DNA of 64,000 bases from Spirometra erinaceieuropaei (taxonomy: Eukaryota; Platyhelminthes; Cestoda; Diphyllobothriidea; Diphyllobothriidae), in NCBI GenBank assembly GCA_902702965.1, contig CACRXP010000016.1:2618952-2682951 (forward strand), written 5' to 3'. The notes below the pieces were generated by a model. The model had not been told where the DNA came from, did not search any database, and was given only the letters and a program-made list of their open reading frames with translations. The position numbers and the translations under genes are program-made. Below, one piece after another: positions 11,577 to 22,020 of this stretch (positions are counted from its first letter, which is position 1; the number at the start of each line of letters is the position of its first letter).

Positions 11577-12908
11577 CAGTAGATTGGCTAACTCATGAAA
11601 TGTCAAGCGAAGTTCCGAAATGCGTTTTTGTTTCAAAAAGACTAATTAAGTAGGGTTGTAAAACTGATAATTGCCCAGCATAATTCTATAATAATCAGTT
11701 ACCTCAGGATGCCGGCTTTTGAACAACGTTTTTTCTGGCTTCATGCAAAAACTGCACTCTGAAAAAATGACTACTTATCTATCATGAATTTTTCTCACTG
11801 ATTTTCGATGTCCCTTTATGTCAATTATATGGAAGACATGCATAAAAATTATGACAGTGGGCGCTCGCCGATCAGGTTACGGATCATGCTCGTTTCGTTG
11901 TGCCTTGGGGCTCATACTAGAACCCTCGCAGGCAGTCGCACAGCGACTAGTAGTAGACATAGATGAGATGATACCGACAAAAACAAGGGAGACCGGAATG
12001 GCCATTTCTGGCTTATTAGCCGTCATCAGCCAGTATGACTGGCTGATGACGGCTAATAAGCCAGAAATGGCCATTCCGGTCTCCCTTGTTTTTGTCGGTA
12101 TCATCTCATCTATGCATAACAATATTCATTCTTTTGCTCATTCGATAGAAAATTACGTCTTCTTGAAATTTTATACTCGAACGTGGGATATAATTCGGTT
12201 TTAAAAAACGTTTTTAATTGTGGGACTTTTAAGTGCCGTGAAATGACCCTTCAAAAATCGTCATGCCTCTGCATTCACTAATGTGGCTCGTATTTTATAT
12301 ATAATTTGGTTTTAAAAAGTTTCTAATTGTAGGACTTTTAAATACCGCGAAATGGCCGTTCATATATCATCATTTCTCTGCAGTTACCACTGTTAAATTT
12401 TATGAACCCTATATATTCACCACTTATTACCGTAGAGGAATGTATGGTTTTCCGTACGCGAACAAAATACGACTTGCAGTTTGGAACCCTGAATCCAAGT
12501 GTAACGGTAGAGCGGGTTCAAAATTATTCGCGGGTTGAAAAAGTTTTTGAAAACCGAATTCTGCCCCTTCTCCGAGTATAACTTTGGAAGGAAACGTAAT
12601 CATCTACCGGATTAGCAAAGGAATGAATATTATCATGCATGTTTTCCACGACTTATAATGGGACATTTAGGGGCATCGAAAATCAACGAGAAAAATTCAT
12701 GCTACATAAGCAGTCATTTTTTACAGAGTGTAGGTCTGCATGCATCCTGGAGGAAGTTTATTCGAAAGACGGCCTCCTGTGGTAACTGAATTATTATAGG
12801 ATTTTGTTGCAGGCAGACTATTTTTACAACTCTATTTAATTAATCTTTTCGAAAAGAAGACTCATTTTGGAATTTCGATTGACATTTCATGAGTTAGCCC
12901 ACCTACTG
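11577..12908. mobile_element. FB palindromic element, copy 4, carrying a SINE insertion
   Basis: It starts CAGTAGATTGGCTAACTCAT after TA at 11575-11576 and ends CATGAGTTAGCCCACCTACTG before TA at 12909-12910. The arms share CCTCAGGATGCCGGC-like and ACTACTTATCTATCATG-like segments in inverse. A palindromic S2 SINE piece at about 11849-12117 interrupts the left arm, with TGCATAA-like sequence on both sides. Without it the element is about 1.06 kb. Confidence 0.6.
11849..12117. mobile_element. S2 SINE fragments joined as a perfect 77-bp-arm palindrome
   Basis: Bases 11958-12034 are exactly reverse-complementary to 12038-12114, with a 3-base spacer (ATG). Each arm is the S2 segment from the TTTTTGTCGGTATC end to the CAGCCAGT region. 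The tRNA-like head is absent. To the left (11849-11957) lies the rest of the S2 3' part (GTGGGCGCTCGCCGATC, CCTCGCAGGCAGTCG) on the minus strand. Confidence 0.7.
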
Positions 12909-13209
12909 TACAACCCCCATTACCATCATCCCTGTAAGACGCGGTCCACCGCTCACCACATTACTGCCCCGCGCATACGCTTTATCCTTACCTGTCCACC
13001 TCCCGGTGCCCCCTTCTGTGCGGAGTTATTTTGTCGCCTAGTCATTTCAGCATCGTCGATGTCGGATGCCTGTCCACTTAGGACGCAGTGTCCTGCCGCC
13101 TTCTGCAACTGAGTAATGCCGTCTACTGTTTTGGCGTTTTCCTTCATGGCCGTTCGCCCGGTTTCTCGACCTTGTTTGCTTTGACGAGGGCCACATCCAA
13201 ACTAACAGG
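12909..13209. other. Unassigned GC-richer sequence
   Basis: No gene was recognised. It may be the far 5' part of the R3 repeat that follows, but no second copy of this part was found in the window. Confidence 0.25.
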
Positions 13210-13750
13210 CAATGCGTGTGTGTGTTTGCCTCTAAAACGAACCAAACAGTAGATGCACTAGACCTCCTTTATCTTCGTATCTGCAAAAAATGGCCCTCGC
13301 AGCCTGGTATGCGCTGGCAGTTCCCTAACGCCTGCTTCCTTCCCGGTGGATGCGCTTGCGCTCCCACTGGTTATACAGGTGGTGAACATGGTTGCGCAGT
13401 CATCCTCGTACTTCTGACCCCTGCTGGGGTGTTGTAGCTGTTTGTAGGGAAAAATCCTGGTCAGGTGTATGTTGTGGACCGGGGGGGTGTGATGGCACGC
13501 CTAGGTGCGGGTCCGGCCGCGCAAGTCATCTGAGCCTTCCCCGCCGCCGGTCTTTTTGACTCTGCTATGACACCGGGCCAAGGTGGGGAAAAGGAGGAAC
13601 GAGTGCGGTTGATGCAGCGCAAGCCCACTATTACTATAAACTAATTCACGCGCAAGTCACCGTCCCTGGTCTCGCCCTGCCGTGAGACACACGGTGGACA
13701 CCATCGATAACGACGGTCGAACTGTGGTGACAGCGGTTGGTTCTGTCAAG
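13210..13750 (+). repeat. Dispersed repeat R3, forward copy, with upstream module R6
   Basis: Module R6 (about 13285-13438, CAGCCTGGTATGCGCTGGCA to TTCTGACCCCTGCTGG) recurs at 34962-35095. The following part (GGTGTGATGGCACGCCTAGG, then GTCTTTTTGACTCTGC, then CTATAAACTAATTCACGCGC) is R3 proper. The ORFs at 13216-13437 and 13657-13842 are not conserved between copies. Confidence 0.5.
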
Positions 13751-14072
13751 TAGGTCTGTCTTCGGAGACCAGAAAAGACAGATAATACCCTCGATTTGCG
13801 GAGTTCTAGGCAGGCAGCATGAAGGGGAGAAATAGGTGACAACTAATACTCATGCAGACCGTCACACAAATTGATCAAACGGATCGGCGGTTCACGGAGC
13901 TCAGGTCACCGAGCACGCCAGAAAGATCATTTAAGTTTAGCTGAGGGGATGTAGCTCGCCAGTCTGCAGCTTAAGACGGACTGCCTTCCACTAATTATCG
14001 GTTCACAACGCCATGAACATTACTATCGCGGGGGCAGGATTTAACCCCATTCTCCGTCGATGCGAAATTATA

Positions 14073-14424
14073 GTAAGATGTGGTTTGGTAGCCCCATCTG
14101 ATGGACGAAATGCTGTTGGGGATGGGTTTAAGGGTTAGGGTTAACGCCTATGATTAGGGGTTATGGTTAGATGTTATGGTTAGGGTTGGAGTTAGGGTTT
14201 AGAATTAGGGGCTAGAGTTAGGGGTTAGGGGTTAGCGAAACTGATTCACATCCATTCAAGGTAAAGTCGCGCATTCCCAATAGCTTTTCTTTTGCATACA
14301 ACTACTTGGCCTTGTTGCTTGTGCGTTCCCCGGCCCCACCGGTAAAAACCCTATTACCCCGGTCCCTTATTAGAGGTAACTAGGGTTCGCTTACTTCATG
14401 TAGGGCTACTAAACCACATCCGAC
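14073..14424. mobile_element. TIR element type A with telomere-like core, copy 1
   Basis: The left end GTAAGATGTGGTTTGGTAGC and right end GGGCTACTAAACCACATCC are inverted repeats of about 24 bases. Between them lie a degenerate TTAGGG array (14128-14236) and a fixed segment (CATTCAAGGTAAAGTCGCGC, then TTGCATACAACTACTTGGC, then GTTCCCCGGCCCCACC). The same layout occurs at 39725-40104 and 44689-44990. There is no ORF. It looks like a MITE; the superfamily is unknown and no clear target-site duplication was found. Confidence 0.6.
14128..14236 (+). repeat. Degenerate telomere-like (TTAGGG) array inside type A element
   Basis: Tandem variants of TTAGGG (GGGTTAGGGTTAAC, GATTAGGGGTTATGG, GGTTAGGGGTTAGC) run for about 110 bases. 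It is bounded by unique type A sequence, so it travels as part of that element. Confidence 0.7.
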
Positions 14425-14640
14425 CGGTCAGTCTCTAAACCCCCACCTTTTATATTCTCTCCTGTCGTAATTTATCGCTTTTCCGCGCAGCACTACTCTG
14501 TATCTGAGTAGTCTAACAAATTAAACAGTTTTGACACAGTGTCTTTATTTTTGGTAAGTCTCTAAACTTCGGGATGTACTATTATTTATAACTCGCAGTG
14601 TGCGGGAGACGCAAAGATGGACTCTTGATCCACTTTTCAG

Positions 14641-14953
14641 ACCATTATTTGGGAACACAATTTCACGACAATCTCTGTCATGGGAACGCTGTTCACCATG
14701 GACAAGCGTCTGGACGCGACTTCAGCTTACAATAGCTTTCAACCCTGTGACGGTGGAGCTTTACTTACATCCAGCGCGTCAGCAGGCCACCATCTACCTC
14801 CGAGAGGACGCTCTGGACTGGAGAGCGTGAATGCCTGGGTCCAAATGTGGGAATTGGTGATAGGCGACGTGAAACCGTCCGACAGCGGAGTTTACACCTG
14901 CAGACTGACGGGCGAAGCACCCCAGAACATAAAGTACTACCTCTCTGTAAAAC
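14641..14953 (+). CDS. Ig-superfamily protein, exon encoding second half of Ig domain 1
   Basis: The exon begins after CACTTTTCAG at 14640 and ends at AAC|GTAAGC (donor at 14954). It is 313 bases, entering in phase 0 and leaving in phase 1. The open frame carries the C-strand Trp (IIWEHNFTT, with an NFT sequon), a LFTMDKR stretch, and the diagnostic end of an Ig domain (WELVIGDVKPSDSGVYTC) followed by a G strand (IKYYLSVK). The D-x-G-x-Y-x-C motif is intact. Together with the exon at 268-605 it completes one Ig fold. Another frame is also open through 14830, but it contains no Ig signature. This is the most secure exon of the window. Confidence 0.82.
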
Positions 14954-15188
14954 GTAAGCTAACGGCAGCACCTAATTTGCTTTGGTAGAAAAAAGACTCT
15001 ACATTGTCATATGCCACTTGTTAATGATTAAGGTAGCATCTTAAAAAAATGTTTTCGAGATTCGCACCTGCAGGCCAGTCGGTTACGAAGGATGCCAAAA
15101 GCATCTTGTTATTTTAGACTTCGCGTTCCTCTGAGAAGACTCCAACGAAATTTTTAAAAGATTTTCTTAGTTTAGGCGGATCAACCTT

Positions 15189-15610
15189 ACCGTCAAAAAC
15201 AAGGGAGACTGAAATGGCAATTTCTGGTATATTAGGCTACGTCAGCCAGTAATAAGCAACCCCGAAGTGTGGAACATCTGAGATCCGTCACACGAGCGGT
15301 GACCGCCCCTCACCATTGTATATATCCCCAGTCGTAACTGACAGGACAACGCGCCCGTGGTTCAGTGGCTAGAGGCGTTGAACTTCTAACTAACAGGTCG
15401 CAGGATCAAACTTCGGGTGTTCCACACTTCGGGGTTAGGCACGACTGGCTGACGACGGCTAATAAGCCAGAAATGGCCATCCCAGTCTCCCTTGTCTTTG
15501 ACGGTAATGGTATTCTGCCCACATTATGCGCCGCTGTGTTGCTGCTGGTTGACCTCTCGAGAGATCCCTAAGCACATAGGGACAAGTGAGCTCCATAACC
15601 CGATCGGCGA
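15189..15610. mobile_element. S2 SINE inverted pair
   Basis: The left part (about 15189-15285, minus) runs AAACAAGGGAGACTGAAATG to GAAGTGTGGAACATCTGAG. The right part (about 15336-15610, plus) has the tRNA-like head GCGCCCGTGGTTCAGTGGC, then GACGACGGCTAATAAGCC, and the 3' part CGCCGCTGTGTTGCTGCTGG. The two share about 80 bases as an inverted repeat. Confidence 0.6.
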
Positions 15611-15869
15611 GAGTCCCGCTAATACGGTTTTCTTTATTTACATCCCTAGCATTGAACCAGGGTGTGGCCTTCAATTCACTGGATCTGCTATGGTACATGA
15701 AGGGCAGCTTTTTGAGTAAAGGAGTATGCAGAACCTGATCGGCCACAAAATATCAGCCGCCTTTTGCTTACCAAGTTGGCGGTTATTAATTTGTCGCATG
15801 TTCTAATTAATAGGTGTCTGGCAGATTTTTAAACTGGCTCAAATGGAGAAAAACCAGGCGACCTCGGTG

Positions 15870-16275
15870 GAATTCGAACCAATGACAGCACGCAGAGGGC
15901 CGGAGTGCAGCCAACATTGCAGCCCTCTGACGTGGGTTCGAATCCCACCGATTTCGCCGAGTTTTTTTTGCACAGTTGAGTCAAAATAAATTACTCAAAA
16001 TCCGCCAAAACATCTATTAATCAAGAGAACCTGGCAAGCACCCGATGGATTCCAGATGAATTACTTAAAATATCCCGCTTGTGCGGCCAGCTTACTGTAG
16101 CAGATTTCGTGGATTCCAGACGTTACAGTAACCTGGGCAGGTAATTTGACCCAAATGTGATGAGACTCGCGTTGTCCGGTGGGGCCTCTTAGCTCACGTG
16201 GCTAGAGCGTTAGATGTTCTGAAGCCTTCTACTTTCTGTCGTGGGTTCGAATCCCACCAAGTTGCCGAGTTTTCA
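15870..16275 (+). mobile_element. Composite tRNA-derived element S1 (two tRNA-like modules)
   Basis: A partial tRNA-like module (GGGTTCGAATCCCACC at about 15934) is followed by about 250 bases of body and a second, complete module at 16182-16270. That second module has TCTTAGCTCACGTGGCTAGA as A box and GGGTTCGAATCCCACC as B box. The body (CATCTATTAATC, GTGGATTCCAGACGTTACAG, GACCCAAATGTGAT) is shared with 45590-45765. A minus-strand module fragment (TCGGTGGAATTCGAACC) precedes it at about 15862-15885. It is a SINE-like relic, not a working tRNA gene: anticodon and acceptor arms do not pair well. Confidence 0.6.
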
Positions 16276-16946
16276 CAGCTGGTTCAAAATTAATTTTTGC
16301 ATACTTAAGCAGAAGGACTTCGTCAACTGTTGTGACCACATGTTATCAATTTATGGATCAATAGTGTAATAAAGGAGACAGGGTTATTACGATAAAAAAA
16401 CTTTATTCGTCTAATGTTCTACGTGTCACTCTCGTGTGCACTGGCAGGAAAGCGACTTGAGACACACTGTAGTAAACTAGGAGGCAAGGTTGTTGAATTG
16501 TCATCACCCTGACGGATGCTCACGGTTAATGATCACTTACACAGCCTCGATTACAGGCGCACGCGAAGATGAGGTGAGTGGCCGAACAGCTTTGAAAGCT
16601 ACACTTTGGCGGGCGTTTTTGAAAGTCAAAAACGCCTCGGAAATCGCCAGTTGCTCCGCAGGCCACTTGAACATGCGGCTGCACGCAGACCAGATTCATG
16701 CATCAAGTGCAAAAAACGTCCGGCATCGTTCACCGGAAATGGCGCATCTGTGATAATATCAGTGCGCCAGGGATGCGGAGAGACGGTTCTGTACGCGGAT
16801 GCACTAACACGCAGCAACTGCACCTCAAAACACATCCAAATTAATAAACCTGGTCAAATCCGGCCGCTTTTTCATTAATAAACGTGACGGTCACCCAAGC
16901 ATCTGCTCTGTGCAACAACTTTGTTCGTGTGGGTGGACAGTCTTTT

Positions 16947-17290
16947 TCACCACAGTACTTGTGGACAAAATTGTCGAGTCATTATTATGTCAATCGATAA
17001 AACCGTCGGTAAATCAAGAGTGACTGATGACTCAGATGAGGGTCTACGGGTACGAAACGTGGTTTGTGCGTCTGACAACTTGTGGTCGCATGTCGATCGC
17101 ACTTTGAAAATGTCGTGTCTCCTAGACGCGGGGGACCTCCTGATAATACGTTTCGGGGTGAATCCGAAACGTAAAGCGGGCAAAGTCCTCCTTCCAGTCA
17201 TCGAGTCCCCTTTTCTGATTGCCTGCTGGAACTCGTCTTCCACATACATTGATGAGGTATTTCCCAAATAGGGGTAAATTAAAAGCACGG
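16947..17290 (-). pseudogene. Possible Penelope-like pol relic (RT-to-endonuclease linker)
   Basis: The minus-strand ORF has YPYLGN near its start, then TPKRIIRRSPAS and a Cys-containing IFKVRSTCDHK. In the PLE class I know from flatworms, a PYLG motif, a basic PKR/TRK motif and an IYxFxC-x-C segment come in this order just before the GIY-YIG domain. The match is by memory of the family pattern, not by search. A plus-strand ORF covers the same bases and shares the QNCRVII peptide with 50821-50890, which could be chance. No catalytic residues are visible. Confidence 0.3.
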
Positions 17291-17679
17291 TGTCGTTCTC
17301 AAAACCCCCGTTTTACCGTCATACAAGCGTAATATTTCAAACTGTCCTAATAGCTTGTTTTATTATTGTCGCATTTAGGTATTTCGCTGAGAGTTTACTT
17401 GTAGCCATGAAACTTCGTTTGTATGTATACAGCTTTTTATACAAATTCGTTTAAAAGTTGTCGGGGGTCCCTTTTCCGATTTGAAGCTAGCCGCTTGCCA
17501 ATAGTCTCCGAAGAATGTTTGAGACCTTCACTAGGAATTGCTGATCTCAATCTATGCGGCTTTTTTATATTTACAGCGGACGAAATGAGCCAAATTTTCT
17601 CACGTCGTGGCTTGAGTAAGTTACTGGTGGTGTGTCTGTGAACAATGTTCTTCAAAGTATAATGCCCGAGCTGTTTCAG

Positions 17680-18114
17680 TTCACATAAAGACACCGCCTT
17701 TTCCTTCTAATCGAGTTCGGATCGAGGCTCCACGGTTCGCACGAAGGACCAGCACTGCCAGCTTTGTTTGCGTGATGGAGACAACGCACAGGAACTCCTC
17801 ACGGGTTCTTCTGGATTGGTTTCGAGTGCGAAAGGCATCCTCAGTACCCCGGGGTGCTCTGCTCCGTGGAGCCCTCTTCCAAACCCCCCAGTACAGGCAA
17901 CGGACAGTGGAACTCATTGAAAGCCAACCTTGGAATAATATAACAATTTATAAGCAGATTGTTGGCGAACGCAATGACAACCTCTTGTTGGAAGCAGTTC
18001 TCATTATGCACAGAACCGGTCCCCAACACACCGCCACTTATGAATGCCAGGCAGGAGAGTTACTCTCAGGGAGGAGACCGCGCGTTTATGATAGTCATGC
18101 CTTTAATTTTACCG
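17680..18114 (+). CDS. Ig-superfamily protein, exon encoding Ig domain 2
   Basis: The 435-base exon starts after CTGTTTCAG at 17679 and ends at ACCG|GTAAGT (donor at 18115). It enters and leaves in phase 1, the typical symmetrical phase of a single Ig-domain exon. The frame encodes a linker (HIKTPPFPSNR), the B-strand Cys (TASFVCV), the C-strand Trp (LLDWFRV), and the E-F strands ending HRTGPQHTATYECQAG with the F-strand Cys. Sequons NSS, NIT and NFT are present, as expected for an extracellular protein. The loop between the C and E strands (QTPQYRQRTVELIESQPW) is long. Its phase fits the upstream exon exactly, so the two belong to one gene. The coding chain after the donor was not recovered with confidence. 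Confidence 0.78.
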
Positions 18115-18779
18115 GTAAGTCGGTTTTGGCTTCTGGTGACAAAAGTTTTATGTCCATACCGAAAACTGCTCAGAATCTTGCCAGAACTCTGGGGCTACCC
18201 TGGACCACCACAGTACCCACTCCGGATGGCATGGCTAAACAACCGATACTAATAAATGTTAAGATGCGCAGCAGAAACTAACTCATAGGCCAGGAATAAA
18301 CCTGTAAAGGGGATTTATAAAGCAGTTCTTGGGTGTAATTGCTCCATACACAAGAACGCATTAAATGCGACCGAATATATTGATCAACTTCTCGATAGAG
18401 AAGCTCAGTCAAATTCAGATGAAAAGTTAATTAACGGGTAAAGATAGTTCCAGGCGGTAACCTGTTGGTTTAAACGGGACGCCTTTTTGCTACGGCTTTG
18501 TACTTAAGTCGCAATAAAGGACAATTGTAGTAGGGATCTGGTTTTTTGCAAGGATTTGCAATGCCAGTTTTAGTTCACCAATGCCTGCCAGACTGATTAC
18601 GCATAAAATTACCGACAAGTCAGTCCTGCATACTGGCAGTTGCGCTCTAAAGCGTTTGGTTAAACTAAAGTCACCTGGGGGTTTTTGAAGAGTACTCAAA
18701 ACCGTATAAGTACTCTGGAGCTACCCTGGACAACCGTAAAAACCACTTGAAGATGACAGAGATAGATCAGCGATATTAA
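18115..18779 (+). other. Intron downstream of Ig domain 2
   Basis: It begins with a strong GTAAGT donor. The frame stays open to 18281 by chance. No gene is seen in the remainder. Confidence 0.4.
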
Positions 18780-19330
18780 CTGACAGTTCGACCAACGATT
18801 TTAACGATGCCCACCGTGTGTATGATTGTGACAGGGACGGTGGCCTGTGCATGAATTAGTTTATAGCGAATGTAGGCTCTCGCCTCATATACCGCACCTT
18901 CGCTCCCCCCTACCTATGCCCAGTGTATGACATAGTCAAGAAGACAGGAGGCAGAAGGGGGTGGAAGTGGCTACCGCGGCCGCAGAAACCCCTAGATCTG
19001 TCATCACAGCAGGCTCGGATCCCACTGCGTGGGAGTGTCATGGAGACCATATTTAAAGGGACGCATTGCAGCCTGACGCTCAGACCACCAGCCCATACAA
19101 ACAAACACTGTGCTGACTGCGAGGTCCAGGTTATCCAGTCAGTTGACAACCTTCAAAGCTACAGCTTTCGGCGCACCGTGGTAAGCTCCAAGCGCGTCAG
19201 ATTGTTGATAGTGAGGAGAAAATGCGCTGAGTAGTCGACCTCTCTCTCTCTGTTCTTATTTCCTACCCCCAGCCACTGTCCAAGCCGGTCAGATGTCTGG
19301 TGCGACGAATGGGCGCAGTGACTGAGAAAG
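18780..19330 (-). repeat. Dispersed repeat R3, reverse copy
   Basis: GATGCCCACCGTGTG, GCATGAATTAGTTTATAGCG, AGTCAAGAAGACAGGAGGC and CCGGTCAGATGTCTGGTGCG match other reverse R3 copies in order (5.4, 59.6 and 63.5 kb). The internal part 19005-19215 has no counterpart in those copies. Confidence 0.5.
18924..19180 (+). CDS. Weak candidate fourth exon (overlaps repeat R3)
   Basis: A good acceptor (pyrimidine-rich CGCTCCCCCCTACC then CAG at 18923) is followed by 257 open bases and a GTAAGC donor at 19181. The two bases before the first full codon fit the phase-1 end of the exon at 17680-18114. The peptide has several Cys (GTHCSLTL, NKHCADCEV) but no Ig, FN3 or membrane signature. The acceptor and first ~75 bases lie inside repeat R3, so this may be chance or an exonised repeat. 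Only RNA evidence could decide. Confidence 0.22.
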
Positions 19331-20293
19331 GTTGGGAGCTCGTATGCTCGCACCAATTGCACAACCTCATAAAACCACACAAGGAGAATAATCGATATTG
19401 CGTTATGTTAACATGTGCCATTTGAACCAATCTAAAAGCCAGGAATGAACCAGTAAAAGCACATCAAAAAGCAGTTCTCATGTGTAAATGCCCCTTGTAC
19501 TAGAACGCGTTGAAAGGGACCGAATTTATCGATTGACTTCTCAACAGGAAAGGTCAGTCAGATCCGACTGAAAGACCAATTAACCGGTAACAATAGTTCC
19601 ACACAATTTCATGTTTGTGTGAACGGAATACCCTGTTGTTACAGGCTCATAGTACACTCGAAATATAAGATAACTATTAAAGTAATAGTCCTGTACACAG
19701 TGATTTCCAATGCTCATTTTAGCATATTCATACTTTTTAGACTGGTTACTCATAAAATTGCTTGTCATAGTCACGAGTAAGAAAATTGAGTTATTTAAGT
19801 ATGAAGCTAGTATTGAGGTGGTTTGACAACTTGTGCAAGTAGTTAATAATTATTAAGATTTAATAAACCCTCGTAGAAAATGACGAGTGTATTGCATTTC
19901 TACTGTAACGGCTTATGGTCGTTTGAAAGCTTGTTAATAAGGGTACAACGGTACGTATAAATTAATCATAAAGTTTAATTCAATAAACGTAAGCCCTAGT
20001 TTTTATTTTAACGTATTATTCCCTCCATAGGCTTAAAATATACACCGCTTTTAAGTGTTATATTTCACAAAAGCATATTGTTGCACGTCATAAGTGTAAT
20101 AAGTGGTATCTTAAGCCTTGGTTTAGAATATGAAAAATTTGTCAAGAAATTCGGGGGTTACTTAAATTCAGGTTTTATCCAGGAATCTGTCTCACGTTTT
20201 AAACGGTAGGCTGTTTATCCTCTGTGGTAACTGGAATAATATTCTGTTCAACGCTGACCTGCTATTCTGCTTTCGTGGGACAATTTTCATCCA
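19331..20293. other. Unassigned AT-rich sequence
   Basis: No gene or repeat family was recognised, apart from AGGAATGAACCAGTAAA and AAGCAGTTCTCATGTGTAA. These resemble 18292-18345 (AGGAATAAACCTGTAAA, AAGCAGTTCTTGGGTGTAA), so an old local duplication of about 150 bases (18285-18445 and 19440-19595) is likely. Confidence 0.4.
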
Positions 20294-21080
20294 CAGTGCG
20301 TGACCAATCTCAAGAAAAGTTAACCGATCAGTAAGGATTACTTAGGTTGATTTGTAACACTGACAAGCTTGCGGCATAATTCTATAACATTTCAGACTCG
20401 GTAGAATGTCGACTTTTGAAAGCACCTATTTACAACCTCCTGTAGAAACCGTTCTCGGTAAGGAGTGACTGGTTACGTAGCATGCCTTTTTGCACATAGA
20501 GTTTCGGTGGTCTTATATATTAAAATATATTTCATAGAAAACATGGACAAGAAATGCTTTCATTTACTCATTCGATTGAGAATTACGTCGTCTATATATT
20601 GTAGGCTTGAAGAAAGAGTATAATTAGCTTTTGAACAAGTCTTCTAATTCCCGAATAAGGCGGGCCTGACCCATTGTTGCCGTGGCACTTGGTGATTTTA
20701 GTCTACAAGGTAGATGCGTTCCGTGTATGGAAAAAGATATCATATAGAGTCCATAAAAAGTTGCAATGGATGCCGATGCTGAGGTACGATGCTGTAATAA
20801 TGAGCATTGCACGGTCTTCAAAAATCTCATAATTAGAAACATTTTTAAAACATTATTATACTTCTTCTTCAGGTGTACAATATATAGACGACGTAATTCT
20901 TTATCAAATGAGTGAAAGAATACATTTCTTATCCATGTTTTCTATGAAATATATTTGAATTTATAACATTACCGAAAATCAATGCGAAAAATACATGCTA
21001 CTCAAGTAATCACTCTTTAAAGGAGGTCGTAAATAAGTGCATTCAAAAGTCGACATCCTGGCAAGTCTGAAACGTTAAAA
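20294..21080. mobile_element. FB palindromic element, copy 5 (right end truncated)
   Basis: It starts CAGTGCGTGACCAATCTC like copy 1. Its left arm has GTAGAATGTCGACTTTTGAAAG, mirrored near the right end by CATTCAAAAGTCGACATCC. The outer ~60 bases of the right end are missing; the sequence changes after about 21078. Confidence 0.55.
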
Positions 21081-21639
21081 CAACCAAAAATTCTAGCGTC
21101 ATTCCTTATCATTCTCAGTGTAAAAATTTCTGATTTTCTTTATTTCTGTTTTTGTTTCTAAACCTTTACGTCCAAAAGACGCCAAAGTCAGAGAATTGGT
21201 ATAACGAATCCTACTAGTGTTTCATTTTTTTAAATTTGCGGTCTAGTTCTACCTCAATGGCAATTTGTACATCAAATGGAGAAGTCGGGTTACTGTTTGG
21301 TGACAAGCAAACCTGCCCCGCTGACCTCCTTTTCAGGTGAGAGTGTAGTATTCAGAGTATGCATACTCGAATTTATCATTGCATAGGGTAAAGGAGAGGA
21401 TGATAAGCTTTCTGCCGATCGAAACCCTCCCCCTGCGATGGAAAACACGCGGATCTGCTTCGTATATATTATATAAAATATAAATATAAGCGAAAATGCT
21501 GACCCCGGGTGTTGAAGTGGAAGAAGGTGCGGAGAGGAACGAAGTAATTGTACTAAAGCAAAGTTGAAGAGTGAAGAACGGCATACCGAGACGATGTCTG
21601 CGTAAACGTTTCGCTAACCCTAGAAAACAAGCTTCAATG
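21081..21639. other. Unassigned sequence
   Basis: No gene was recognised. CTTTTCAGGTGAGAGTGTAG (21331) resembles ATTTCAGGCGAGAACGTCC (22122), hinting at a short shared repeat of unknown class. Confidence 0.25.
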
Positions 21640-22020
21640 TTTTGATGGTAAAGGGACGCTCACCGATCGTTCATAAGGAACTCACTCGCCCCGTTGTGCT
21701 TTAGGGCTCTCTCTACAGCCCAACCAGCAGCTGCCCAGCGGCGCATGATATAGGCACAATGGCATTACCGATAAAGACAAGGGAGACTGGAATGGCAATT
21801 TCTGTCTTATAAGGCGGCGTCAGCACTTATACCATTAAACGTTCCGAATCAAAAAACAGGACAAAGAGCCCGTGGCTCGGTGGTTAGAGGCGTTGGACGT
21901 CTACAAAACAGGTCGCGAGTTCGAGCCTCGGGTGTGCCATATTTCGGGGTTGTGTTCGACTGGCTGACAACGGTTAATGAGCCAGAAATGGCCATTCCAT
22001 TCTCATTTTTAATGTTATTC
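21640..22020. mobile_element. S2 SINE inverted pair
   Basis: The left copy is minus (about 21640-21830: GACGCTCACCGATCG, CAGCAGCTGCCCAGCGGCGC, GACAAGGGAGACTGG). The right copy is plus (about 21853-22020: GCCCGTGGCTCGGTGGTTAG, GTCGCGAGTTCGAGCC, GAGCCAGAAATGGCCATTCC). The heads face each other across about 20 bases. Confidence 0.6.

Larger units (their letters stand above)
606..14640 (+). other. ~14-kb intron splitting Ig domain 1 (GC-AG type)
   Basis: The proposed intron begins GCAAGT and ends CCACTTTTCAG. It separates the B-strand cysteine from the C-strand tryptophan of one Ig domain, in phase 0 on both sides. It is filled with repeats that are annotated separately. Its length is inferred from the exon pairing and has not been confirmed by any transcript. 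Confidence 0.5.
14954..17679 (+). other. 2.7-kb GT-AG intron between Ig domains 1 and 2
   Basis: It starts GTAAGC and ends CTGTTTCAG. Both flanking exons meet in phase 1: C from the upstream exon plus TT makes one Leu codon. It contains S2 and S1 SINE material and a possible PLE relic, annotated separately. The rest (about 16275-16940 and 17295-17675) shows no recognisable gene. Confidence 0.65.

Noticed and set aside
14600..14830. Alternative frame open across the Ig exon
   Set aside because: The other frame alone carries the W...D-x-G-x-Y-x-C signature and fits the splice phases on both sides.
16921..17271. Plus-strand 116-aa ORF as a host gene
   Set aside because: No domain, start context or splice partner. 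The minus strand of the same bases gives a more plausible, though weak, PLE relic.
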